NCBI GenBank assembly: GCA_027596035.1 | Contig: JADGJA010000661.1 | Span: 1-13,004 of the forward strand | Source of the DNA: Thoreauomyces humboldtii | Lineage: Eukaryota; Chytridiomycota; Chytridiomycetes; Spizellomycetales; Powellomycetaceae | Length of the DNA: 13,004 bases | Direction: 5' to 3' | Shown: in pieces, positions 7,001-13,004 of the stretch | Layout: every line of letters starts with the position of its first letter | Position numbering within the stretch: position 1 is the first letter of the stretch | Program-made: the position numbers and the translations under genes | Notes under the pieces: model-generated | What the model was told of the DNA's origin: nothing | Databases searched by the model: none | What the model saw: the letters and a program-made list of their open reading frames with translations, nothing else

Positions 7001-9444
7001 TTCCGAGACATGTTCACCAAGCGGGTCGATTCAAGAGTTTGCGCAAGATCGTTGGGAATTTCCTGTACATTTGGGTTGAGCGACAAGTCGAGAGATACGA
7101 TGTCGTTCGCGAAACGGAAACAAGTCAATGGAACGGCTGTTAGGTTCATCCTGGACAAAGAAACGGTGGATGTGCTAAAGTTGGCTGATCTCCAGAAATC
7201 TGCCGGCTGCAAGTGAGGAAGACAAACCATAAGTATGGAGTCGCAACATTGAGAGGGGCGACCTGCAACTTACCACATCGTTCCCGATAGAAACCTCCTT
7301 GAAAATGAAGCGACAGAGATACGAGTTGTCCTCTCTTCCCAGGAGCTCGATTTTGTCGGTGGGTCGATACCCAATCTGCTCAAATAGTCGTCGTTGCAGC
7401 ATGAGCGGTCTTTCCGTCCGAGACAAAATCCTCTCTGGAGGACAAACCATGCTTTAGACCGTGCCTTACATCCCAGGAAGCAAGGTCAAAGAGAGATTCA
7501 TACCGAAACCCTTCCGAATGATGTGGATACTAAATTTCGAATAATCCGCAATCAGAGACTTCTTCGCCATGGTTGTCAATAACTCGCCAGCAGTCGTCGA
7601 TTCTCGGCAGGATATGGTCGCAAAAGTTCCGTCCCTCCGAAACAACCGCAGAGCACCTAACCTATCTTCGCTGAGACTGTCGTATCCGCTCCTTATGGTA
7701 TCGGTCTCCCCGCGCATGTCCGGCATCGTAATGTCCTCGTACCGCACATCCTGACTCTTGACGGGTATCGGTGCGACTCCAAGAAGAGAGGCGGCCTTCG
7801 GAGCCAGTCGATCGGACGCGAGCTGGTTGATGCAATCGCCCATCGGTCCGACGGGTGAGTCGCCCGGACCGAATTTGGTGCCCCAGCTCTCTGGTGGCTT
7901 CCAAGCGGACGTCGCTGGAGAGAGATACACCTGAGGGCCCTGGCCGGAGGACCCAAATGAAGCAGACGGCGGGCCCAATTGTGGCGCATGGTTTCCAGGA
8001 TTTTGCCCATATCCGATAGATGCGCTGCCACCATTGTTGTGTTTGTGTGAATGCGGGCTTAGAGGACTGCTGAGGGAGACCACATCCATTGGTACGTATG
8101 AAGGATCCATGGAAAAGTCGGAAAGGTCCACTATCAACATATTCGCAACTGGTCAGCGTCGTCGCAACAACATATGACTAGCAAAATCTTTCCTACGTTC
8201 GGGGTTTTTGGGCGCCTTCTCTTCCCGACTCTGCTAAAATGTAAGAGTTTAGATGTGCGGAAGAAAAATCAGCAAGCAAAGTTGGTCCTCACCTTTCCCT
8301 TTTTTTTGCTAGTTGGAGGCATCATTTGAGGATAAAGTATGAGTCGGGCGTCTACTGTCGGGCTGCCTCCAATGTCGATGGGATTTGCTCGGGAAACTTG
8401 GGACGAAGTGGAGTCCTGGACATGATCCTGATCCTTGACCTTTTCCTTCTTGCGTCCAAAGAGATGTGAAATGAAACCCTTCTTTTTCTCCCGTCCATCC
8501 GTATTCCACTTCTCAGCCGTCAGGCTTGACTGCTCATGAGGTTGCACCTTTGGTGGTTGCGGATAGATGCCATTGGGCGAAGATGCAGACAGAAATGTCC
8601 GGCCGGATTTCGGAGGACTCTCCGAGTCTTTCCCAGAGTACACTGATCCGGCGGTGGAAGATGCCGAAGCGGGCCCCCGGGATGCGATGGTTGGAGTGGA
8701 GCTGAAGCTCCCGCTCCTGAAGCGGGCAAGGCCATCGTCCTGCAATGAAGGGCGCATATCATGCTCCACCGTATCTTCTGCTTGCTGATGCGAAGCCGAG
8801 TGCAGCTCCTCCGTCGAACGCACGCCTGTCTGCAATCGCAAACTCGATCCACGAGGTATAGCGTAGTCTTCAAAATCCCTGGCAAACTGGAGAGGCTGGT
8901 ATCGTGTCTCGCTTGCAGGCCCAAGGGTCTGAGATTCATCCCTATACGTTCCAGCATCTCGCGCCTCTCCGGTCCTTCCGCGTTGAAGATGCGAATGTGG
9001 GGACTGATGAACCAGGACTGCGGGTACTCGCGGATGCGCAGAGTGCACCTCCGTCGGAGATGTAGGATTCAAGTTCGGATCGGCTGGATGGAGGCCGACC
9101 GGTGCCCGAGGCAACGGCGAAGTTGGTGGAGGCGTGCCCGGGTAGCGCATGCTATCTGAGCGGACCCTGATGCCCACAGGAAGAGGAGGGAGATCTCCTT
9201 TCGCGCCGTCCCCTTCACTTCGAAGTTGTCCGCTACCGGTAGTTGTAAGGTCCGTGGCACTCGCGCGGTCCGTCGTATCCAGGGTAGTGCTCGGAGATCG
9301 GGATAGCTGTGGAGAGTGGGCCGCCGAGGGATAGTTGTACTCGTTGAGAAGATCGTCAAGGAACCGCCCGCTCGTGGAAGACCTGGAAGAGAGCTGTCCC
9401 TGAGGCAGAGAGCCCTTTCGCGGCGGCGGGACCCCGCCTTCCAT
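1073..9444 (-). CDS. CYR1: LRR-type adenylyl cyclase, seven exons (Ras-responsive fungal adenylate cyclase)
   Basis: It makes cAMP from ATP downstream of Ras and feeds PKA signalling. My exon model is 9444-8293, 8233-8197, 8130-7504, 7434-7274, 7206-5284, 5203-2987 and 2932-1073, 7977 nt or about 2658 codons; all phases agree. Order of parts: Ser/Pro-rich N-terminus (1-550), Ras-association domain (about 554-655), leucine-rich repeats (about 675-1340), PP2C-like domain (about 1425-1980), class III cyclase domain (about 2050-2350), basic Arg/Ser-rich tail. This is the order of fungal Cyr1/Cac1/Uac1 proteins. S. cerevisiae Cyr1 has about 2026 residues, so this one is long, through low-complexity inserts. 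Joining exons 5 and 6 creates YNVSNW followed by PYDWNWNWNLDLKYLNLSG, a conserved family stretch, which supports the splice model strongly. The start has G at -3 and +4 and an in-frame TAA eight codons upstream. A further 5' coding exon cannot be excluded, because a CTTAAC...ATTGAG acceptor-like string lies just upstream. Confidence 0.95.
2003..2905 (-). other. Class III adenylyl cyclase catalytic domain
   Basis: The domain lies in exon 7. FTDIKNST carries the first metal-binding Asp (about residue 2057). EVKTEGDAF carries the adenine-contacting Lys (about 2096) and the second metal Asp (about 2100). MDYYGPMVNRCAR carries the adenine-contacting Asp (about 2229) and the transition-state Asn and Arg (about 2236 and 2240). 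All six positions fit an active ATP cyclase that works as a homodimer, as known for the family. The domain closes with GEVKLKGLENPEVIYAIYRR. It contains an unusual insertion, described separately. Confidence 0.95.
2450..2650 (-). other. Low-complexity acidic/basic insertion inside the cyclase domain
   Basis: About 66 residues separate the conserved WPTEIL from LIFKGLSVRMGIHFG. From memory of the family, this loop is usually much shorter. The insertion is rich in Gly and acidic residues, includes an acidic run (VEVEMTDDDG), then turns basic (GGRRKGAGG, TSRKKRE). I looked for introns inside it and found no donor and acceptor pair with consistent phase, so I treat it as coding. Confidence 0.7.
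2933..2986 (-). other. Intron 6 of the cyclase gene (54 nt, phase 0, stop-free)
   Basis: Donor GTGGGT, branch-like TCTAATC, acceptor TTGTTGCAG. Removing it joins TDEAFDM to LTKEIAPPVGRLALVFTDIKNST, which matches the expected entry into fungal cyclase domains. The intron is 18 codons long with no stop, so unspliced RNA still reads through, adding VGVLSCLSASSGLIILLQ. Confidence 0.85.
3165..4831 (-). other. PP2C-like domain, probably catalytically inactive
   Basis: Recognisable PP2C landmarks appear in order: YGVADVL, ALFAVFDGKGTSGG (DG kept, but the usual His and Gly after it are changed), MYIANVGDGMAV, RGFGYFPHLGAV, and DEFVVLASSAVWN where active enzymes have LASDGLWD. The Asp of that last motif, a metal ligand in active PP2Cs, is Ser here. 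Long Ser/Gly/Pro-rich inserts lengthen the domain, including a Gly-rich stretch around 3300-3430. Degenerate PP2C domains are normal in fungal adenylyl cyclases, so a structural or regulatory role is more likely than phosphatase activity. Confidence 0.85.
5204..5283 (-). other. Intron 5 of the cyclase gene (80 nt, phase 0)
   Basis: Donor TGG|GTAAGT at 5283, branch-like TCTAAAC, acceptor CCTTTCTAG ending at 5204. It contains an in-frame TAA. Splicing it out restores a continuous LRR array with the conserved Trp-rich PYDWNWNWN motif at the junction. Confidence 0.93.
5698..5730 (-). repeat. Poly-glutamine (11 CAG/CAA codons) within the LRR array
   Basis: Eleven consecutive Gln codons, mostly CAG with three CAA interruptions, are followed by LNLPP. 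They sit in a loop between LRR units, after a Ser/Arg/Asn-rich stretch. The mixed codons suggest moderate rather than extreme length instability. Confidence 0.93.
7207..7273 (-). other. Intron 4 of the cyclase gene (67 nt, phase 0)
   Basis: Donor GATGTG|GTAAGT at 7273, acceptor CTCACTTGCAG ending at 7207. It joins the end of the Ras-association domain (FIFKEVSIGNDV) to PADFWRSANFSTS, the lead-in to the LRRs. Confidence 0.92.
7285..7660 (-). other. Ras-association domain, split by intron 3
   Basis: About 100 residues run from LGALRLFRRDGTFATIS through KFSIHIIRKGFERILSRTER to YLCRFIFKEV. The ubiquitin-like pattern is visible: a first strand with a basic/aromatic run (LRLFRRDGTF), a TTAGELL helix, then an ERPLMLQRRLFEQIGY segment. 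Ras-GTP binding is inferred from position and family, not shown by the sequence alone. Confidence 0.85.
7435..7503 (-). other. Intron 3 of the cyclase gene (69 nt, phase 1)
   Basis: Donor TTCG|GTATGA at 7503, branch-like GTCTAAAG, acceptor TGTCCTCCAG ending at 7435. The split codon G|AG gives IIRKGF-E-RILSRTERP. An alternative downstream donor (GTAAGG at 7470) would leave a 35-nt intron and the wrong frame. Confidence 0.92.
8131..8196 (-). other. Intron 2 of the cyclase gene (66 nt, phase 1; 48-nt alternative)
   Basis: Donor GAAC|GTAGGA at 8196. Two acceptors keep the frame: GATAG ending at 8131 and CCAG ending at 8149. I prefer the first, because CTGAC at about 8156-8152 would make a branch site at a normal distance from it and is too close to the second. 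The choice changes the product by six residues (ANMLIV) just before DLSDFSMDP. Confidence 0.7.
8234..8292 (-). other. Intron 1 of the cyclase gene (59 nt, phase 0)
   Basis: Donor GGGAAAG|GTGAGG at 8292, branch-like TCTAAACTC, acceptor TACATTTTAG ending at 8234. A second AG follows at once (TTTTAGCAG), giving a tandem acceptor that adds or drops one Gln. The exon downstream is only 37 or 34 nt. Confidence 0.85.
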
Positions 9445-10166
9445 GCCCGGAGAGTGCTCAATGGCAGGTTAAGAACTAGCCAATCTAGTTTTGAATCGCC
9501 AGAGCGACGAGTATTGAACAACGCTCTCAATATGCCGAGGAAACCTGCTGCGAAGCTTTTTGGAGTAAAGTGATAGAGGCAATGCAATGCTCCGGGATGA
9601 CGGCGAGGATTCCAAGATGGCCTTGTCAACAGTGTCCGACTGCCGGGATGAATGACGGGTATGAAATGATCAAGAATGCGGCGAGAGATTGCATGCAGTT
9701 GTTTGTGCGTCCAAGCGTTGCGACCTGTTTGTGAGTGTGTGTTCAGAATGGTGATGGGCTGGGCCACGACGAGGCCGACAGGTGTGCTGTCGTTGGTGGG
9801 ATGAGGCGGTGCACCCAAGGTAACGGCAAGACGAGCGCTGATGTATACAGTATCTCCTCTGACCCGTGGGGATCAACGACCGTGGTGACTCGTTCCACCA
9901 ATCTCGTTCCACCGCTCTTGGCCAAGCGTACAACAGTCCCTCAAGCTCAAAGAAGACTTGAAAGACGGCGCAACCCTTTTTGAGGTGCGCTGGTAACCCT
10001 ACATGGGAGAGATCACGAACCACCGTTCCATCTGGTCTCTTGATGACTGTGAATACATGGTGTTCAAGGCGGTGAAGACGGCGTTTACGTCACCTTGTGC
10101 TTCTTCCAAAACAGTACAGAAGAAGGACATGCCTGACTTACTCATCAGCGACGCCTTTGCGAGGCT

Positions 10167-10185
10167 CCTGTCTTCGCCAGACAGG
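10167..10185. repeat. Short perfect hairpin (7-bp stem, 5-base loop)
   Basis: The sequence cctgtct-tcgcc-agacagg is a perfect inverted repeat. It is isolated, with no T-run or partner site, so its function is unknown. Confidence 0.6.
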
Positions 10186-10210
10186 AAGTTTGAGCGAGGA
10201 TCAATGCTCT

Positions 10211-10280
10211 GCGGTTTGCGCTCAACCGTCTCTTCGTTGTGATCCTGCGCGCGGTTTGCGCTCAACCATTGATCCTGCGC
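10211..10280. repeat. Imperfect two-copy direct repeat (about 40 and 30 bp)
   Basis: The block gcggtttgcgctcaacc occurs at 10211-10227 and 10251-10267. Each copy is followed, after 12 or 2 bases, by tgatcctgcgc (10240-10250 and 10270-10280). The second unit is the first with about 10 bases deleted between the two conserved parts. The 40-bp period is not a multiple of three. Confidence 0.9.
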
Positions 10281-10392
10281 TAAGCGGACGCAAAAGCAAG
10301 ATCCGGCAAGTGAGTTTGCTGCAATCTTCTATCTACAACGTGTTTTATATTTATCCCCAGCTCTCGCCGAGGAGCTGAAGCAATCAACGGCT

Positions 10393-10683
10393 AATACTCG
10401 TGCCCATTCTTTTCGCAAGGCGAACACGACCTCGCACCCGTGATCTGTGACCACTTCGCAATTCGCAAAGGATTCCAAGAGGAGAAGGGGTTTGTCACAG
10501 CCTTCAAAGCTTTCAAGAAGGACTGGAAGAAGAAAGAAAGTCGAGGCGAACAGAATGGGCACGAGTATTGAGCAAGCTGCAGCGCCCGCGCCCCATAATC
10601 ATTTCCGTTTCCAGCTGCTTTCTTTCTTCTTCCAGTCCTTTTTGAAAGCTTTGAAGGCTGTGGATCACGGGTGCGAGGTCGTG
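10393..10683. repeat. Interleaved inverted repeats (A-B-gap-D-A'-E-D'-B')
   Basis: Three inverted pairs are packed into 291 bases. Pair A: 10393-10410 with 10552-10569, 18 of 18 identical, extending to 23 of 24. Pair B: 10425-10445 with 10663-10683, 21 of 21. Pair D: 10496-10540 with 10618-10662, 44 of 45. B' and D' are contiguous (66 bases), whereas B and D are separated by 50 extra bases (10446-10495). Pair A crosses pair B/D, so the A hairpin and the B/D hairpin cannot both form in one molecule. The right arms overlap the reading frame of the minus-strand orphan gene. No terminal repeats, target duplication or transposase are visible, so I do not call it a mobile element. Confidence 0.92.
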
Positions 10684-11764
10684 CGACGTGCACACTTGAA
10701 AGTCGCGGGAGCGCCCGCTCTGCGCTGCCGTCGTTTTGTCGGACAATGTGACTTCCAGCGTCTGCTGAAGGGTCAAGCCAGTGCCGCTCGGAAACTTCAA
10801 CAAGTAGATAATCTCCTGCGCGGTGAAGTACACCGACGACACGTATAACGTGGCGACGGGCTCAAACTCCAGGCGCTCTTGAGCCTCCAGATCCTTTCCG
10901 AAGATGAGAAGGTCGTTGACAAAGATCTTTAGCCGGTGGTAGAAACAGGAATTTTGCTGCAAAGATTTAAGCATGTTGGCGTAGGTTTTCATGGCCGAGC
11001 ACATGTCAATCAATAAGGTGAGAAGTTCAGGCGTGTCTGCGGATTATATCAGTATGGCTGCGTTTACGCTCTGTGCTTTCGCTAAAACTCCATCTTACAT
11101 TTATTGCCTCGTAACAAGCATTGTACCCACACATCAGTGGTGAGCTTCACCGACTTTTCACCAGCTGAGAACACAATCTCGTGAGGGACTTTCCCGCAGC
11201 TACTTGCGATTTAACATAGCCTAGCAAGTATTCGCCCTCCACTTGAAGCGTAGTGCGACCGTCGCTGACTGTGACCCCGGCCCCCAGATCATCTACGTTC
11301 TCGTGCGAAAACGGATCTATGGGGTTTTGTGGCTGCGCGATATTGAGAGCAGCAATCGCAGAACAAAGCTCGGACGGATCCACCGGCTTTCGTTTCTTTG
11401 CTGGACCGCCCCCGCAAAAAGTTTGCGGAGTAGTGCTCGTGGGCGTGAATATCGGTGCTGTGTTTGGCGACGGCTGCCCGCGAAGGCGAAGCGCAAAGAA
11501 AAAACGCTCGGCATCAACCGCCCAGGTCAACAGCAAGTGAGAGAGCATCTCCTCGTCTGGCACATCCATCCAGCCGGCGTGGCTCTTCTTTCCACTCCCC
11601 GTCAGCAGCCAGAATTTCAGCTCCGAGGTGTCGACGGTCGTTGGTAGGTAGGAAAATAGGGATGCGTATTTGACCGAAGAGGGGTCGACCTTCAACATGT
11701 TGAACACCAACTGCGTTGGAGGGACGTCGAGCCGGATCTCAATCTCGACCGTGCGCATACTCAT
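10513..11764 (-). pseudogene. Unrecognised minus-strand gene with an apparent 1-nt frame break
   Basis: I do not recognise the family. Frame one starts at Met 11764 (MSMRTVEIEIRLDVPPTQLV), in an exon that opens after a good acceptor (branch-like CTAAAC, ATTCAG at 11769). It reads about 190 residues, with a Thr/Pro linker and a basic KKRKP patch. Near 11185-11195 (GCGGGAAAGTCCC on the minus strand) coding character moves to another frame, running KVPHEIVFSAGEKSVKLTTD and DVWVQCLLRGNK to a GTAAGA donor. A 62-nt intron (11098-11037) then joins in correct phase to YTPELLTLLIDMCSAMKTY and onward, with a coiled-coil-like end (FQKGLEEERKQLE) inside the inverted-repeat block. The stop is at 10515-10513. 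One missing base would unite both frames; no donor of suitable phase explains the shift well. It is either a decaying gene, a sequence error, or an intron I cannot see. Confidence 0.5.
11037..11098 (-). other. Intron of the orphan gene (62 nt, phase 1)
   Basis: Donor AAAT|GTAAGA at 11098, branch-like TACTGAT, acceptor ATAATCCGCAG ending at 11037. The split codon T|AC keeps a continuous frame (CLLRGNK-Y-TPELLTLL). This is the best evidence that the minus-strand unit is, or was, a spliced gene. Confidence 0.75.
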
Positions 11765-11768
11765 GTAG

Positions 11769-11942
11769 CTGAATGGGGCAGAGATTGGTTTAGATTACAT
11801 AGGCTATACAAGAAGAAATACAAACTGAAAACGGACGTATTTTTCTTTCGTTTTTGTTTGGGCTCCGCGTTTCCACCGCTACGTACGCCGAGGGCGGGAG
11901 TTGCCGGTAACCCTTTGAGACCCCTTTTGCTGGAGCACATAC
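11769..11942 (-). other. Probable leader intron upstream of the orphan gene (174 nt)
   Basis: Donor CCCCG|GTATGT at 11942, branch-like TCTAAACC, then a pyrimidine-rich tract and acceptor CCCCATTCAG ending at 11769. The exon before it has an 82-codon open frame (12189-11943), but in the phase needed downstream there is an in-frame TGA close to the donor. So either the upstream exon is non-coding in this transcript or the reading frame is broken here too. Confidence 0.55.
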
Positions 11943-12189
11943 CGGGGACCGGGACCTTTACGGGATCAACGGATGTACAGAGCAAACCCAGAGAGACTTG
12001 AGCTTCACAACAGCGAAATAATGTTATTATTAAGTCTATGAAAAAATCCCAACATCTTGTCTCCGCACTACTAGCGTCTAGAAAGTCTAGGAAGGAGAAC
12101 TTTGAAGTCAGCCAAAGGAAGATTGCAACGTCCCCGCCTTCGCTGGCAAGCCTATCCGCTCCAAGGTATGCCGTCAGGGAATTGTAGTT
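11943..12189 (-). other. Coding-like open frame, possible exon (minus strand)
   Basis: An uninterrupted 82-codon frame ends exactly at a consensus donor (GTATGT). It reads, for example, LTAYLGADRLASEGGDVAIF and LWLTSKFSFLDFLDASSAET. Acceptor-like GGATAG and TTGCCAG lie at its start and would both accept the phase of a possible upstream exon ending at a GTGAGT donor near 12303. It does not join in frame to the orphan gene. No domain recognised. A small AT-rich hairpin (12017-12031, aataat-gtt-attatt) lies inside it. Confidence 0.3.
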
Positions 12190-12682
12190 TTAGATTGCCA
12201 ACACGATGGTGTCTCTGGTTCTAATGATCATCACGGGCAACCGGCGGAGTAGTCGATACCTCCACTCGAACCTCCTCCAGGCCCAATCACCAGTGGATAC
12301 TCACATGTCAGTTGGTTGGAGGCGAAACGCGCAGGTAAGGTTCCCGAGTTCCGCAATAGACAATTCATAGTCATCTGAAGGAGACAGAAGCAGGACAAAG
12401 GTGAGTTCGCCGAGTCCCTTGTTCCGCAGGTTCAACGCATGGCCGAAAAAAGAGCAAGGTGTGTGTGGTGCGTGATTCCTCAGAGATCTTGGTGTAAACG
12501 AGTCCTCATTCCCCCGAAGGGATCAGGATCGAGTTCGGTTTTTCCTCATAGGAGCACGGCACCCTCCCGCTTACTCTACGTCGTCTCTCGAACAGAGACT
12601 GGGGGTGATTGGAAACGTACCTGTTGCGGAAGTCGGGACGAGTCCCCTCGATCTCTTTCGTCGGGAGACCGAAAGTGGAACC
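12190..12682 (-). other. Possible 5' part of a minus-strand transcription unit, structure unresolved
   Basis: On the minus strand I see a donor CAACAG|GTACGT at 12620, a pyrimidine-rich acceptor (CTGTCTCCTTCAG), and a GACAT|GTGAGT donor near 12303. Two overlapping frames look protein-like: one with NLRNKGLGELTFVLLLSPSD, another with CEYPLVIGPGGGSSGGIDYS. They differ by one base in phase, so they cannot both be one unbroken exon. The plus strand also has good splice-like motifs here (GCAG|GTAAGG, AAAG|GTGAGT, TTGTTCCGCAG). I cannot choose a strand or model with confidence. Confidence 0.3.
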
Positions 12683-12689
12683 TTTTATA
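12683..12689 (-). promoter_or_regulatory. TATA box candidate for the minus-strand unit
   Basis: TATAAAA reads on the minus strand from 12689 to 12683 within GGTATAAAAGG, a strong consensus. It would place a start site roughly 25-40 bases downstream, near 12645-12660, just ahead of the GTACGT donor at 12620. The downstream coding structure is unclear, so its use is inferred. Confidence 0.5.
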
Positions 12690-12699
12690 CCTTGGCGCC

Positions 12700-13004
12700 T
12701 CTGCGTCAGTCACCTGACCTGTGCCAACCTCTCTCCGACAGCGCACTGCACGCCCTAGCCCTAGCCTCTTTCACCAAGCAACTTCACTCGTCATGGGAAC
12801 TGTGCCATCGGAAACCGTTGCAAACCGATAGCCGTGGAAGTGATGGATCATGACAAAAAGTCAGTATTTTTCCCCTGATCGCCAGCAGGTTTCATGACTG
12901 AACTCCACCGGGTCGTGCAGGGGAAAAGGAACTGATGAGACTTTACTTTTACAAAGAGCAAAGACAGAGAGGGGACCAGGGAAAGAATGGACGCTCCCGG
13001 GGGG
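12700..13004. other. Right-end flank; no gene supported
   Basis: No gene or RNA is supported in these last 305 bases. A Met codon at 12793 in a fair context opens only 12 codons before a TAG. Two CCCTAG units at 12753-12764 are too few to be telomeric. The window ends in a G-run (cccgggggg). Confidence 0.5.

Larger units (their letters stand above)
5130..7140 (-). other. Leucine-rich repeat array of the cyclase
   Basis: Many 22-24 residue LRR units of the form LxxLxLxxNxLxxLPxxI are visible, for example LTEIDLSHNRIATL, LRSLDLSFCRIKEQIP and LKTLFLNGNKMSTIP. The array starts soon after the Ras-association domain and ends in exon 6 with LKYLNLSGNKRLEIKP. In S. cerevisiae and S. pombe this region is needed for Ras responsiveness. 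Two non-LRR loops interrupt it: an acidic Ser/Asp/Glu-rich loop near 6350-6440 and a loop with 11 glutamines at 5698-5730. Confidence 0.95.
9445..10392. other. Upstream region of the cyclase gene; no gene supported
   Basis: About 950 bases that should include the cyclase promoter and 5' UTR. Open frames of 60-90 codons occur on both strands (for example 10003-10242 on plus and 10265-9999 on minus), and some read like protein over short stretches. I could not join any of them by splice sites of matching phase, and none has a domain I recognise. No TATA box is evident at a sensible distance from 9444. Confidence 0.5.

Noticed and set aside
7436..7470. A 35-nt intron starting at GTAAGG in the Ras-association domain
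   Set aside because: It would be unusually short and puts the next exon in the wrong frame. The GTATGA donor at 7503 gives the right phase and a sensible protein.
9445..9490. An acceptor-like string (CTTAAC then CCATTGAG) suggesting an extra 5' coding exon of the cyclase
   Set aside because: No matching donor and coding exon could be identified upstream, and the Met at 9444 already has a good context. It is kept only as a caveat.
9670..10265. Protein-like minus-strand frames upstream of the cyclase (for example GDVNAVFTALNTMYSQ and VVDPHGSEEILYTSALVLP)
   Set aside because: I tried to join them through the GT and AG sites between them and found no pair with matching phase. No family is recognised, and plus-strand frames overlap them with similar plausibility.
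10393..10683. Inverted-repeat block as a foldback transposon
   Set aside because: The arms are interleaved rather than terminal. There is no target-site duplication and no transposase nearby, and the arms carry gene-like sequence.
12753..12764. Two CCCTAG units resembling a telomere repeat
   Set aside because: Only two units, in the middle of mixed sequence, with no array at the window end.
1..13004. tRNA, rRNA, CRISPR array or bacterial-type operon signals
   Set aside because: I saw no tRNA A/B-box pair, no rRNA-like sequence and no regularly spaced repeats. The introns and gene families are eukaryotic.

Overview
The window reads as nuclear DNA of a fungus. It carries a complete LRR-type adenylyl cyclase of the fungal Cyr1/Cac1/Uac1 family, interrupted by short spliceosomal introns (54-80 nt, GTAAGT/GTGAGG/GTATGA donors, CTAAC-like branch points), and a complete MOZART1 gene. 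I cannot place the fungus more precisely from sequence alone. Both ends are homopolymer runs (poly-C at 2-10, poly-G at 12999-13004), so the window may be a whole short contig.

Layout. 14-229 (+): MZT1, a gamma-tubulin complex adaptor. 230-1062: intergenic, with two microsatellites just after the MZT1 stop. 1073-9444 (-): one seven-exon adenylyl cyclase gene of about 2658 codons, convergent with MZT1. Its product has a Ser/Pro-rich N-terminus, a Ras-association domain, a long leucine-rich repeat array with an acidic loop and a poly-Q loop, a PP2C-like domain lacking metal ligands, a class III cyclase domain with all key residues, and a basic Arg/Ser-rich tail. All six introns join in consistent phase, and the junctions reproduce conserved family sequence. 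9445-10392: upstream sequence with no gene I can support, plus a small hairpin and an imperfect tandem repeat. 10393-10683: a compact set of interleaved inverted repeats overlapping the 3' end of the next unit. 10513-11768 (-): an unrecognised gene with a good intron and a 5' leader intron, but one apparent 1-nt frame break. 11943-12690 (-): probable upstream part of the same or a neighbouring unit, with a TATA box, several donors and short coding-like frames that do not join cleanly. 12700-13004: nothing convincing.

The cyclase is the effector of Ras/cAMP/PKA signalling. MZT1 acts in microtubule nucleation, and I see no functional link between the two genes. The parts most worth a second look are the inverted-repeat block with its disrupted orphan gene, and the in-frame, stop-free intron that separates the PP2C-like and cyclase domains.
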